A stretch of DNA of 64,000 nt from contig NZ_FNMZ01000002.1 in the NCBI RefSeq assembly GCF_900106695.1, positions 62,001-126,000 on the forward strand, in the 5' to 3' direction. Below are positions 27,216 through 35,183 of this stretch, in pieces. The DNA comes from Albimonas donghaensis. GTDB lineage: Bacteria; Pseudomonadota; Alphaproteobacteria; Rhodobacterales; Rhodobacteraceae. Under the pieces are notes generated by a model. It did not search any database, had not been told where the DNA came from, and worked only from the letters and a program-made list of their open reading frames with translations. The first letter of the stretch is position 1. Each line of letters opens with the position of its first letter. Made by a program: the position numbers and the translations under genes.

Positions 27216-28370
27216 TCAGGCGATGGCGTCGATGCCGAGGATCTCACGACCCGCGATCAGGGTTTGGATCTCCGAGGTGCCTTCGGGGATCATCCCCCCG
27301 CGGGTGTCCCGGAAGATGCGCTCGATCGGGTAGCCGACCGCGTAGCCGAGGCCGCCGTGGACCTGCAGCGCCATGTCGGCGACCTCGAAGGCCGCGCCGG
27401 TGGCGTAGAGCTTGGCGATGGAGCAGTCCTCCCGCGCCTCCAGCCCCCGGTCCAGCGCCGCGGCGGCCTGGTAGGACAGCGCGCGGGCGGCCTTCACCCG
27501 GACGGTCATGTCCACGATGTGCTTTTGCACCAGCTGGAACGCCCCGATGGGTTTTCCGAACTGCTTGCGGGTCTTGGCGTAGTCGATGGACAGGTCCAGC
27601 GCCGCCTGCGCCGCCCCCACCGCGCCCATGGCGATGTTGACCCGCGCCGTGTTCAGCCCCGCCAGCGTGCCGGCCAGCGCGCGCCCCTCCGGCCCCAGGC
27701 GGTTCTCGGCCGGGACCACCACGTCGTCCAGCTCCAGCTCCGCCGTGCCGGTGCAGCGCAGCACCATCTTCTCCACCGGCCGCGCCGAATAGCCCGCCAT
27801 CCCCCGCTCGACGATGAAGGTCGAAAGCTTGCCGTCCTCGCAATCCGGCGACCCCGAGACCCGCGCCACGATCTGCGCGATGTCCGCGTTCACCCCGTTG
27901 GTGATCCACAGCTTGCGGCCCGACAGCACGTAGTGGTCGCCCTTCCACACCGCCCGCGTCTCGATCCCCCGCACGTTGGAGCCGATATTGGGCTCCGACA
28001 GCCCGGTGCAGACCTTCAGCTGATTGGCGAGAATCGGCTTGAGCCAGCGCGCCTTCTGCTCCTCCGTCCCATGGGTGGAGAGCTTCTGGATGGTGCCGTT
28101 GGTGATGTTGAGGATGGTGCGCAGGCTGCCCCAGCAATAGCCGGCCCGCTCCATCAGCATCCCCCAGGTGACGTAGGGCAGGTCGTAGCCGCCATCCGCC
28201 TCGGGGATCCGCCCGCCGAGATAGCCGAACTGCGCGAGGTCCGAGAGGATCTCGAACGGAAAGGTCTTCGCCGCCTCATGCCGATCGATCAGGGGCGAGA
28301 CGTTCTCATCCAGCCAACGACGAACCTGGTTCTGAAGGAGCGTCTGCTCCTCGTCGAGAAATGCGTTCAT
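27216..28370 (-). CDS. Acyl-CoA dehydrogenase
   Basis: A 384-residue homomeric-type acyl-CoA dehydrogenase with the FAD/substrate motif CTGLSEPNIGSNVRGIET and the C-terminal QVHGGLGYAVGYPIERIFRD followed by PEGTSEIQ, whose glutamate is in the usual catalytic-base position. Unlike the pair at 2.4-4.7 kb, it should be self-sufficient. It is the first gene of an operon with the NDP-forming synthetase and the CoA transferase, so it probably acts on the CoA ester these enzymes make. A candidate operator half-site TTCTACTC lies about 50 bases upstream. Confidence 0.93.
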   Translation of the reverse strand: MNAFLDEEQTLLQNQVRRWLDENVSPLIDRHEAAKTFPFEILSDLAQFGYLGGRIPEADGGYDLPYVTWGMLMERAGYCWGSLRTILNITNGTIQKLSTHGTEEQKARWLKPILANQLKVCTGLSEPNIGSNVRGIETRAVWKGDHYVLSGRKLWITNGVNADIAQIVARVSGSPDCEDGKLSTFIVERGMAGYSARPVEKMVLRCTGTAELELDDVVVPAENRLGPEGRALAGTLAGLNTARVNIAMGAVGAAQAALDLSIDYAKTRKQFGKPIGAFQLVQKHIVDMTVRVKAARALSYQAAAALDRGLEAREDCSIAKLYATGAAFEVADMALQVHGGLGYAVGYPIERIFRDTRGGMIPEGTSEIQTLIAGREILGIDAIA

Positions 28371-28416
28371 GGAACCTCCCGGACGCGCCTCCGCGGGCGC
28401 TTTTGAACGATCAGAC

Positions 28417-28440
28417 CAAGATTCTACTCGTCAGTCAATA
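28417..28440 (-). promoter_or_regulatory. Promoter/operator candidate of the acyl-CoA dehydrogenase operon
   Basis: Read leftward, TTGACT and then TGACGAGTAGAATC lie about 50-70 bases before the start codon. The GAGTAGAA portion is shared with the inverted repeat at 23090-23107, and TGAyGAGTAG is shared with the dctP promoter at 31753-31782. Confidence 0.35.
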
Positions 28441-28497
28441 ATCGCGCCGGCGCATATCAGCCCGCGGATGACGCCCCGTCCGCCCCCCGGAACGCAA

Positions 28498-28528
28498 CCG
28501 GCCCGGCGGAGGGGGTCCGCCGGGCCGG
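28498..28528 (-). terminator. Terminator of the TRAP transporter operon
   Basis: A 13-bp perfect stem (28498-28510 with 28516-28528) and five-base loop, about 57 bases after the dctM stop, followed in leftward RNA by TTGCGTT. It separates the TRAP operon from the acyl-CoA dehydrogenase promoter. Confidence 0.6.
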
Positions 28529-28584
28529 AAGGCCGTTTCGTTCCGCTGCGCGACGGAGACCCGCGAGGGCCCCCGTCGCCCGCC

Positions 28585-29901
28585 TCATTGTCCGAAGAAG
28601 ATGTTCGGCAGGAACAGCGCGATCTGCGGGAACACCACGATCAGGAACGCCCCCAGCAACGTGACCAGCACGTAGGGAATGACCGAGACGTAGATGTCGC
28701 CCATGGTGATGCCCGGCGGCGCCACGCCCTTCAGGTAGAAGAGGTTGAAGCCGAAGGGCGGGGTCATGTAGCCGACCTCCATCATGATCACGAACAGGAT
28801 GCCGAACCAGATCGGGTCGAAGCCGTTGGCGGCCACGATCGGCAGGAACACCGGCAGCGTGATCAGCATGATCCCCACGGGATCGAGCACCATGCCCAGG
28901 AAGAACAGCATCAGCATCATGAAGGCGAGACCGCCCCACTTGCCGCCGGGGATCAGCTCCACCACGCCCGAGATCAGCTCGGCCGCGCCCAGCGCCGTGT
29001 AGGCGGTGGAGAAGCCGTGCGCCGCGAACAGGATCCACATGATCATCGCGGTCAGCCGCAGGGTCTGAACCGCGGATTCCTTGATGTTCTGATAGGTGAG
29101 CTGCCGGTTGACCGCCGAGGCGATCAGGGCGCCGAACACGCCGATGGCCGCGGCCTCGGTCGGCGTGGCGAAGCCCCCGAAGATCGACCCCAGCACGATG
29201 AAGACGATGAACAGCGGCAGCAGAACCGCCGACAACGCCTTCATCTTGGCGCCCCAGTCGCCGCGCTCCTCGGGCGGCAGGGACGGGCCCATGGACGGCT
29301 GGATGGCGCAACGGATCAGGATGTAGACCGACACCAGGACGAACAGCAGCACCCCCGGCCCGATGCCCGCGGCGAAGAGCCGGCCGACCGAGACCTCGGT
29401 CAGCAGGGCGTAGAGCACCATGAGGATCGAGGGCGGGATCAGGATCCCCCAGCCGCCGCCGGCGTTGATCGCGCCCAGCGCCATCTTGGGGTCATAGCCC
29501 CGCTCCAGCATCCGCGGCAGGGCGATGGTGCCCATGGTGACCACCGCGGCGCCGGAAATCCCCGACATGGCCGCGAAGATCGCGCAGATCGCCACGGTCC
29601 CGATGGCCAGACCGCCGCGCAGGCCGCCCCACCACAGGTGCATCATGTTGTAGAGGTCTTTGGCCACCCCGGAGCGTTCCAGCAGAAACGCCATGAAGAC
29701 GTAAAGCGGGATCGCGACCAGGGTGAAGTTCGACATGTTGTCCCACATCTTCGACGCGATGATGTAGAACCCGACCTCTCCCATTTCATAGTAGAGGAAG
29801 ATGACGGACACGCCGCCGAGCACGAAGGTCAACGGCGCGCCGAGCATCAGGAAGAACAGCAGCGAGCCGAAGAACAGGAGGGTGAGAATCTCGACGCTCA
29901 T
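28585..29901 (-). CDS. dctM: TRAP transporter large permease (DctM)
   Basis: A 438-residue integral membrane protein with about 12 hydrophobic helices and the DctM landmarks GGGWGILIPPSILMVLYALL and GYMTPPFGFNLFYLKG. It forms the sodium-driven translocation pathway of a tripartite ATP-independent periplasmic transporter, together with the small permease encoded directly upstream (the genes share one base). Substrate depends on the receptor; see the two DctP proteins upstream. It is the last gene of the operon. Confidence 0.95.
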   Translation of the reverse strand: MSVEILTLLFFGSLLFFLMLGAPLTFVLGGVSVIFLYYEMGEVGFYIIASKMWDNMSNFTLVAIPLYVFMAFLLERSGVAKDLYNMMHLWWGGLRGGLAIGTVAICAIFAAMSGISGAAVVTMGTIALPRMLERGYDPKMALGAINAGGGWGILIPPSILMVLYALLTEVSVGRLFAAGIGPGVLLFVLVSVYILIRCAIQPSMGPSLPPEERGDWGAKMKALSAVLLPLFIVFIVLGSIFGGFATPTEAAAIGVFGALIASAVNRQLTYQNIKESAVQTLRLTAMIMWILFAAHGFSTAYTALGAAELISGVVELIPGGKWGGLAFMMLMLFFLGMVLDPVGIMLITLPVFLPIVAANGFDPIWFGILFVIMMEVGYMTPPFGFNLFYLKGVAPPGITMGDIYVSVIPYVLVTLLGAFLIVVFPQIALFLPNIFFGQ

Positions 29902-30467
29902 CAGTGGCCGCCTCCGTCGGAGACTTTCGCCCCGTATACGTCATCTGGGACCGGCATCCCCATCAGCACCCGGATGTCGGCGACAAGCCGCACGACCCCC
30001 TGGGCCAGCAGCAGGCTCGCCGCGATGGGAATGAACATTTTCACCGGCCACAGGACCGGTTTCCAGACCGAGTTCGACCGCTCGATGCGATGCGGACGCA
30101 TCCGCGGCCAGTCGATGGAGTCCAGGAACAGGTCGATGGACTGCCACAGCAGCACGCCCACGAACATGAAGAACAGCACCGAGGTGGCGACGTCGACCCG
30201 GGCCTTCTTCTTGGGCGAGAACTGCCCGTAAAGGATGTCGACGTTGACGTGTCCGCGTTCGGCCAGCAGGAACCCGCCGGCGAGAATGCCGTAGATGCCG
30301 AACACGAGCTGGGCGAGCTCGGCCGTCCAGGGAAGGGGCCGGCCGGCGACGTAGCGCATGACCACGTCGCAGAGCAGCAGCAGGAACAGCGGGACCACGA
30401 TCCACGCGGTGAACTTGCCGATCCACCGGTTCAACCGGGTGACCGATCGGGCGAAGGTCGTGAACAT
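29901..30467 (-). CDS. dctQ: TRAP transporter small permease (DctQ)
   Basis: A 188-residue DctQ protein with four hydrophobic helices and the conserved region VMRYVAGRPLPWTAELAQLV in the second helix area. It partners DctM in the inner membrane. A 30-residue hydrophilic loop (about 110-140) and a C-terminal tail are longer than in minimal DctQ. It is separated from dctP upstream by 166 bases that contain a strong hairpin, so its expression may be set below that of the receptor. Confidence 0.9.
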   Translation of the reverse strand: MFTTFARSVTRLNRWIGKFTAWIVVPLFLLLLCDVVMRYVAGRPLPWTAELAQLVFGIYGILAGGFLLAERGHVNVDILYGQFSPKKKARVDVATSVLFFMFVGVLLWQSIDLFLDSIDWPRMRPHRIERSNSVWKPVLWPVKMFIPIAASLLLAQGVVRLVADIRVLMGMPVPDDVYGAKVSDGGGH

Positions 30468-30587
30468 TCATCCCTCGACTGACAGGGCGGGCGGCCCTCG
30501 CGACGGGCGGGGACCGGGGCGCCGGGATGGCGGGCGCGCCCCGGGAGGGCGGGGCGCTGCGGGGTCGGGGGCGGGCGGCGGCGGCGG

Positions 30588-30626
30588 GACCGGACCGGGG
30601 GGCTCGCCCCCCGACCCGGCCCGGTC
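30588..30626 (-). terminator. Hairpin between dctP and dctQ (attenuating terminator candidate)
   Basis: An inner stem of six G-C pairs (30597-30602 with 30607-30612) is extended by outer GACCGG/CCGGTC arms. It lies directly after the dctP stop, with no T-run. It probably stabilises the dctP mRNA end and reduces read-through into the permease genes. Confidence 0.5.
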
Positions 30627-30633
30627 GCGCGCC

Positions 30634-31674
30634 TCAGACGATGCCGAGCTGGCCCATGAACTCCTTGAGCGTGTCGGCGGCCTTCGCGGCCTTCTCGGAC
30701 TTGTTGCCCTCGGCCTCCAGGATCTGGGCGGAGGCCTTCACGAAGATCTCCTGCACGTCGTCGGGCCACTGGCGGACCTCGACGCCCTGCTCGGCCTTGC
30801 CTTCCTCGATCGCCAGCGTCTCGAGCAGCTGATATTCGGCGGTCCGCGCGTAGTAGCGGGTCTCGATCAGCGACATCAGGATCAGGCGGAGATCGTCGGG
30901 CAGGTCCTCGACCGCGTCGGCGTTGAACACCCAGCAGTCGGAGGTGAAGGCCAGCGGCGGGTGCATCTGGTACTTGCAGACCTCCCACAGCGACATGGTC
31001 TTGGCGCCGACCGCCGCGCCCCAATGCGCCCCGTCGACCACGCCGGAAGACAGGGCCTGGTAGAGCTCGGAGCCGGGGATGTAGCTGGCCGAGGCGCCGG
31101 CGGCGGACAGGTAGTCCAGCAGCGCGCCCGAGGACCGGACCTTGAGCGAGGCGAAGTCGGCGGCCGAGTTGATCTCCTTCGAGAGCACCAGCTCCGTCGG
31201 GTAGGACTTTTCGGCCTTGTAGATGACCCCGTCCTCTTCGGTCTCGGACGACATCAGCGCCTCGATCCCGAGATTCTTGTTGTAGTGGCCGACCTGCCAG
31301 TAATCGTTCAGCGTCCCGGGAATGCCGTAGGCGAAGGCCGAAGTCGTCGCGATCTGGCCCATGTAGGAGGCCGAGGACGTCCCCGCCTGCACCACGCCCT
31401 TGCGCACGATGTCATAGATCTCGGGGCCCTTGGCGAACTCGCCGGCGCCGAACAGCTCCCAGGTGAAGCGGCCGTCGGTCTGCTCGGCGAGCATGTCGGC
31501 CAGCACCTGGAGGCTGCCGCCGAAGGACGACGAGGCCTTGGGCCAGACGGCCTGGACGCGCCAGTTGACCTCGCCCTTGGCGATGGCCGGGCCGATCAGC
31601 GCCGGCGCGGCGAGCGCCGCGGCGCCCCCGCCGGCCAGAAGAGCGCGGCGGCTGGTCTTGAAAGTGTCGGTCAT
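30634..31674 (-). CDS. dctP: TRAP transporter solute receptor (DctP), copy 1
   Basis: A 346-residue periplasmic receptor with a twin-arginine-type signal (SRRALLAGGGAAALAAPALI). The core is of the TakP/DctP type: WPKASSSFGGSLQVLADML, KVRSSGALLDYLSAAGASAS with the arginine that usually contacts the ligand carboxylate, and GSELYQALSSGVVDGAHWGAA. It therefore binds a monocarboxylate or 2-oxo acid by inference. It closely resembles the protein encoded immediately upstream (31888-32931), so two receptors seem to serve one permease pair. Promoter at 31753-31782. Confidence 0.93.
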   Translation of the reverse strand: MTDTFKTSRRALLAGGGAAALAAPALIGPAIAKGEVNWRVQAVWPKASSSFGGSLQVLADMLAEQTDGRFTWELFGAGEFAKGPEIYDIVRKGVVQAGTSSASYMGQIATTSAFAYGIPGTLNDYWQVGHYNKNLGIEALMSSETEEDGVIYKAEKSYPTELVLSKEINSAADFASLKVRSSGALLDYLSAAGASASYIPGSELYQALSSGVVDGAHWGAAVGAKTMSLWEVCKYQMHPPLAFTSDCWVFNADAVEDLPDDLRLILMSLIETRYYARTAEYQLLETLAIEEGKAEQGVEVRQWPDDVQEIFVKASAQILEAEGNKSEKAAKAADTLKEFMGQLGIV

Positions 31675-31752
31675 GTCTTCCTCCCTTTGCGCGCCCCGTC
31701 TGCAGCGGGTTCCGTCCGTGGCCTCGGTCTGGAACCGGCGGAGCGCGCAGGC

Positions 31753-31782
31753 ATAATGGACGCCTACTCATCAACCGGTCAA
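31753..31782 (-). promoter_or_regulatory. Promoter of dctP copy 1
   Basis: Leftward TTGACC (-35) and CATTAT (-10) are separated by 18 bases and would start RNA about 70 bases before the dctP ATG. The spacer contains TGATGAGTAG, which resembles the element upstream of the acyl-CoA dehydrogenase operon. Confidence 0.5.
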
Positions 31783-31822
31783 TGAAGACCGATGCGGATC
31801 GCGGAATTTGTCCCCGACAGGC

Positions 31823-31857
31823 GCGCCCCCCGTCCCGCATGACGGAACGGAGGGCGC
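31823..31857 (-). terminator. Terminator hairpin after dctP copy 2
   Basis: In leftward RNA a 15-bp stem forms (31823-31837 with 31843-31857), with two G-U pairs and a five-base loop. The same bases on the plus strand contain two mismatches, which indicates that the leftward transcript is the one folded. It lies about 30 bases after the dctP2 stop. No T-run. Confidence 0.55.
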
Positions 31858-31887
31858 GATCCGATCGAGGGCGGCGCCCTCCCCGGA

Positions 31888-32931
31888 TCAGACGTAGCCG
31901 AGGTTCTTCATCAGGCCGGTCAGCGCGTCGGCCGCGGCGGCGGCCTTCTCGCCCTTCTCGGCCTCCTTGGCGAGAATGTCGCTCGACGCCTGGGCGAACA
32001 GCGCCAGCACGTCGTCGGGGAAATCGCGCACCTCGACCCCGTCGTTCTTCACCCCGTCGGTGAGCGACTGCGCCTCTCCTTCGAGATACTCGACCGAGCG
32101 CAGGTAGAACCGCTCCTCCACAAGGCTCATGAAGATCAGGCGGATGTCCTCGGGCAGGTCCTCGACCGCATCGGCGTTGAAGATCCAGGCGTCTGCGTTG
32201 AAGCCGAGCGACGGCTTCATGTGGTATTTGCAGACCTCCCAGAGCGACATCGACTTGGCGCCGATGGCGGCGCCCCAATGCGCCCCGTCGACCACGCCCG
32301 ACGACAGCGCCTGGTAAAGCTCGGAGCCCGCGATGTAGCTGGCGGAGGCGCCGGCGGCCGACAGGTAGTCCAGCATGCCGCCGGAGGAGCGCAGCTTGAG
32401 CGCCTTGAAGTCGTCGACGGAGGCGACCTCTTTCGACAGCACCAGTTCGGTCGGATAGACCTTTTCGGAGCGGTAGATCACGCCCTCTTCCAGCAATTCG
32501 TCGGCGAACATCTTCTCGACGCCGAGATTCTTCAGAAGATGCATGATCTCCCAGCTGTTGCGCAGCGTGCCGGGGATGCCATAAGCGAAACCGGCGCAGG
32601 TCCCGTAGCTCTCCATGTAGGAGGCCGAGGACGAGCCCATCTGCACCACGCCCTTGGACACGATGTTGAGGATTTCCGGGCCCTTGGCGAATTCGCCGGC
32701 GCCGAACAGTTCCAGCGTCATGCGCCCGTCGGTGCGCTCCTTCACCCGCTCGGCCAGCACGCCGAGGCTGTCGTTGAACGACCCCGAGGCCTTGGGCCAG
32801 TGCGACTGCACCCGCCAGTTCACTTCGCCCGCGGCGATGCCCTTGCCGATCAGGGCCGGCGCGGCGAGCGCGCCCAGAACGCCCCCGCGCATCAGCGTCC
32901 GGCGGTCGAGCCCCTTGCGATCTTCGGTCAT
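31888..32931 (-). CDS. dctP: TRAP transporter solute receptor (DctP), copy 2
   Basis: A 347-residue receptor, strongly similar along its whole length to copy 1: shared WPKAS, FGAGEFAKGPEI, DYLSAAGASASYI, SSGVVDGAHWGAA and VFNADAVEDLP-type segments. The signal is twin-arginine-like (DRRTLMRGGVLGALAAPALI). Differences cluster around the ligand cleft and the last 60 residues, so it may bind a related but different acid. There is no permease of its own. It probably shares DctQM downstream. It is divergent from a TetR gene across 487 bases. Confidence 0.93.
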   Translation of the reverse strand: MTEDRKGLDRRTLMRGGVLGALAAPALIGKGIAAGEVNWRVQSHWPKASGSFNDSLGVLAERVKERTDGRMTLELFGAGEFAKGPEILNIVSKGVVQMGSSSASYMESYGTCAGFAYGIPGTLRNSWEIMHLLKNLGVEKMFADELLEEGVIYRSEKVYPTELVLSKEVASVDDFKALKLRSSGGMLDYLSAAGASASYIAGSELYQALSSGVVDGAHWGAAIGAKSMSLWEVCKYHMKPSLGFNADAWIFNADAVEDLPEDIRLIFMSLVEERFYLRSVEYLEGEAQSLTDGVKNDGVEVRDFPDDVLALFAQASSDILAKEAEKGEKAAAAADALTGLMKNLGYV

Positions 32932-33418
32932 GACGTCCTCCCTGGTCTTCGTTTCGACGCCGGCGCGCCTCCCGCGCTCCGGCCCCCCCGACCCTCCCCC
33001 GGCGACGGCGCCCCGGACGCGCGCGGCCTGCGCGTCACGGCTCCCACGGGGCGCGCCCACGCCAGCCGGCGCGGCGGGACTTCCGCAGGTCTCCTGGACC
33101 GTCGTTTCGAGGGATCGTCGCGGCTCCCCGTTGCGTCCGGCTTCTGTCCGCCGGCGTCTGTTTCGAAGATTGAGACCACCTTTTCCACCCTGCGTCAACA
33201 TGCAGCCTCTTCAATCCTGCGCTTTGTCAGGGTCCCTGATTAAAAGGGAAAAAGACGGATCGTCGGCGGTTGCGGACGGGGCCGGCGCAGGGGCGCGCGC
33301 ACCTTCGCGTCATGCCGCGGCGCGGCGCCTCCGACGCAGGTGCGGCCGCGTTCGCCCTCGCGCCCCGCGTCAGCCCGCGCTACAAAGAGGGAACGATCTG
33401 GGGCAAGGAGCGCGGGAC
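32932..33418. promoter_or_regulatory. Divergent regulatory interval, dctP2 and TetR
   Basis: A 487-base interval with no supported gene. Bases 33130-33260 are the least GC-rich part and should contain both promoters. The hyphenated palindrome at 33227-33239 is the best operator candidate. Bases 32932-33120 show nothing beyond arginine/proline-coding GC-rich sequence. Confidence 0.5.
33227..33239. promoter_or_regulatory. Palindrome TCAGGG-T-CCCTGA (candidate TetR operator)
   Basis: A perfect 13-bp palindrome followed by an A-rich stretch (TTAAAAGGGAAAAAG), lying between divergent TetR and dctP2 genes and about 180 bases from the TetR ATG. Size and symmetry fit a TetR-family site. Confidence 0.45.
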
Positions 33419-34063
33419 ATGCCGAGCTGGGACGGAGTGGTCGCCTCGCGCGCCGAACAACGCGAGCTCAAGCGCCGGGTCGCGCTGCGGGTCGCCGCCC
33501 GGGCCTTCAACGAAAAGGGCTACCACGGCGCCTCGCTCGACGACATCGCCGAGGAGATCGGCGTCTCCAAGACCGCGCTCTACTATTACTTCAAGAACAA
33601 GGAGCAGCTGCTCTTCGAATGCCTGCGCGTCTCCTATGATTGCGGGCAGACCGCGCGGCTGGAGACCGAGGCCCTGGGCGGAACCGCCTATGAGCGTCTG
33701 CGCCACCTCTACCGCCGCTTCATGATCCTGCTGATGCAGGAACGCGGCGCCTTCACCACCCAGGCCAATCTCGTGGCGCTGCCCGAGGACAAGCGCGAGC
33801 AGCTGCTGGAACGACGCCGCCAGCTGGACCGCTACTCGCGGATGCTGCTCACCAAGTCGATCGAGGAAGGGGCGATCCGGCCGCTCGACGTGCGGATCAC
33901 CTCCAACTACTTCCTCGGCGCGGTGAACTGGATCCTGCGCTGGTACACCGACGACGAATCGAAAACGCCGGAGCAGATCTCCGAGATCTTCCTCGAACTG
34001 CTGATGAACGGCATTTCGCTCACGCCTTCCGGGCCGCAGGGGCTGTCCGACGTCGCGCCCTGA
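33419..34063 (+). CDS. TetR-family transcriptional regulator
   Basis: A 214-residue regulator. The N-terminal DNA-binding domain is ALRVAARAFNEKGYHGASLD followed by DIAEEIGVSKTALYYYFKNK. The C-terminal helical domain resembles acyl-CoA-binding FadR/KstR2-type TetR proteins in length and in its LDRYSRMLLTKSIEEGAIRP segment. An AAGGAG box 9 bases before the ATG fixes the start. It is divergent from the TRAP receptor genes, its probable targets. A role in the acyl-CoA operons further left is possible but unproven. Confidence 0.9.
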   Translation: MPSWDGVVASRAEQRELKRRVALRVAARAFNEKGYHGASLDDIAEEIGVSKTALYYYFKNKEQLLFECLRVSYDCGQTARLETEALGGTAYERLRHLYRRFMILLMQERGAFTTQANLVALPEDKREQLLERRRQLDRYSRMLLTKSIEEGAIRPLDVRITSNYFLGAVNWILRWYTDDESKTPEQISEIFLELLMNGISLTPSGPQGLSDVAP

Positions 34064-34598
34064 CGCAGCGCGGCATGACCGCCCTCGGGACCGAAAAACC
34101 TTTTCCTGACTTGAAGATAGGCCCGGGAACGCCTCCGCATCGGCCTGGCGGGATCGTCAGGTCTCCGGAATATTTCAGTAGATACAACTCGTTAACCTTT
34201 CCAAAGGGCGAAATAATTCGCCGGAATCGCACAATTTGCCCCTTTGAGTTGATTCAAGCGGTTTTATTGCGGTGCAGCATGAGTTATCCCCCCGTTCGTG
34301 CCCATGACGCGAAGTCATCTCGCGTTCATGACGCCGCGTGCGCCGGTTTCCCCAGAGCCGGCGTCGCGGCCGGGGATGCGGTCAACGACCCGCATTCTCG
34401 GCGAGCCGGCCTGCGCGTCGCCCCCACGGCGCGCAAGGAGGCCCACTCCCCCCGGGCGACGACGCTCCTGCCGCCGTCCGGGGTTTTCCCGCCGATCCCG
34501 CTTTTCCAGCCGGCCCCTTCGCGCGCATCACGTCGCGCGCATCCCGTCGCGCGCGCCCCGTCGCGCGCCCCCTCGCATCGGGGCGCCCTGCGCGCCGC
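34064..34598. other. Gene-free AT-richer interval with nested inverted repeat and short tandem repeats
   Basis: The first 260 bases (34070-34330) are markedly less GC-rich than the rest of the window and contain GGCGAA-ATAA-TTCGCC (34207-34222) nested within AAAGGG and CCCTTT outer arms. At 34521-34572 four copies of a 12-14-base unit beginning GCGCGC follow each other. I recognise no gene. The small frames present have no family resemblance. It separates a rightward TetR gene from the end of the leftward DUF1185 gene. Confidence 0.5.
34521..34572. repeat. Tandem repeat, four units of 12-14 bases
   Basis: Units GCGCGCATCACGTC, GCGCGCATCCCGTC, GCGCGCCCCGTC and GCGCGCCCCCTC run consecutively 27 bases after the DUF1185 stop. 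This looks like slippage-generated sequence. Confidence 0.7.
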
Positions 34599-35183
34599 TC
34601 AGCGCAGCCCGTCCTCGCCGGTCACGTCCCGGGCCTCCAGCCCGCCCATGCGGCTGTGGACCCGACCGCCCTCGGCCATGACCAGGGCGAACAGGATTTC
34701 GCCGGCCCGCGGCCCGTCGGGCAGCCCCACTTCCATCGCGTCGAAATGCGACCGCACATAGGCCGCGTTCACATGGCCCAGCGGCACGTCCAGCCGCGCG
34801 CCCATGCCCCCGACCTTCATCGCCGAGGGCACGATGGCCCGGGAGGGGGTCACCAGCCCGCGCATCGCGTAGCCGCCGGGGACGTGCCACAGCGCGCCGT
34901 GCTCGATCTCGCCGCCCTCGCCGACGATGGCGCCCTTGCCATAGGCGTCCACCTTGCCCGGGCCGCCCATGGCCTCGACCAGGCGCCGGGCCATCATCTC
35001 GCCCAGCGGCTCAAGGGCCTCCATGGCGGGCTGAAGCTCCGGCGCGAAGGTCCCGGCGAAGGGGTTGGCGACGACGGCCAGCATGGCGGCGCGGCGGCGC
35101 GGGGTTTCCGGGGCCGGTCCGCCCTCGTGAAAGATCTCCTCGACGATCAGGGCGGTGCGGCGGATGGGGAACTGGGTGGTCAT
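34599..35183 (-). CDS. DUF1185 (amino acid synthesis family) protein
   Basis: A 194-residue member of Pfam PF06684: RRTALIVEEIFHEGGPAPET at the start, then VVANPFAGTF, KGAIVGEGGEIEHGALWHVP and HFDAMEVGLPDGPRAGEILF. Structures of the family show a variant of the Bacillus chorismate mutase fold. Activity is not established, despite the family name. It is the last gene of the leftward operon and its start overlaps the UPF0280 gene by 4 bases. In this setting a hydrolase, isomerase or lactam-related step in heterocycle breakdown is possible, but that is inference only. Confidence 0.9.
   Translation of the reverse strand: MTTQFPIRRTALIVEEIFHEGGPAPETPRRRAAMLAVVANPFAGTFAPELQPAMEALEPLGEMMARRLVEAMGGPGKVDAYGKGAIVGEGGEIEHGALWHVPGGYAMRGLVTPSRAIVPSAMKVGGMGARLDVPLGHVNAAYVRSHFDAMEVGLPDGPRAGEILFALVMAEGGRVHSRMGGLEARDVTGEDGLR

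Noticed and set aside
34020-34232. Leftward 70-codon frame in the AT-richer island
   Set aside because: Runs into the 3' end of the TetR gene and has no ribosome site or family resemblance.
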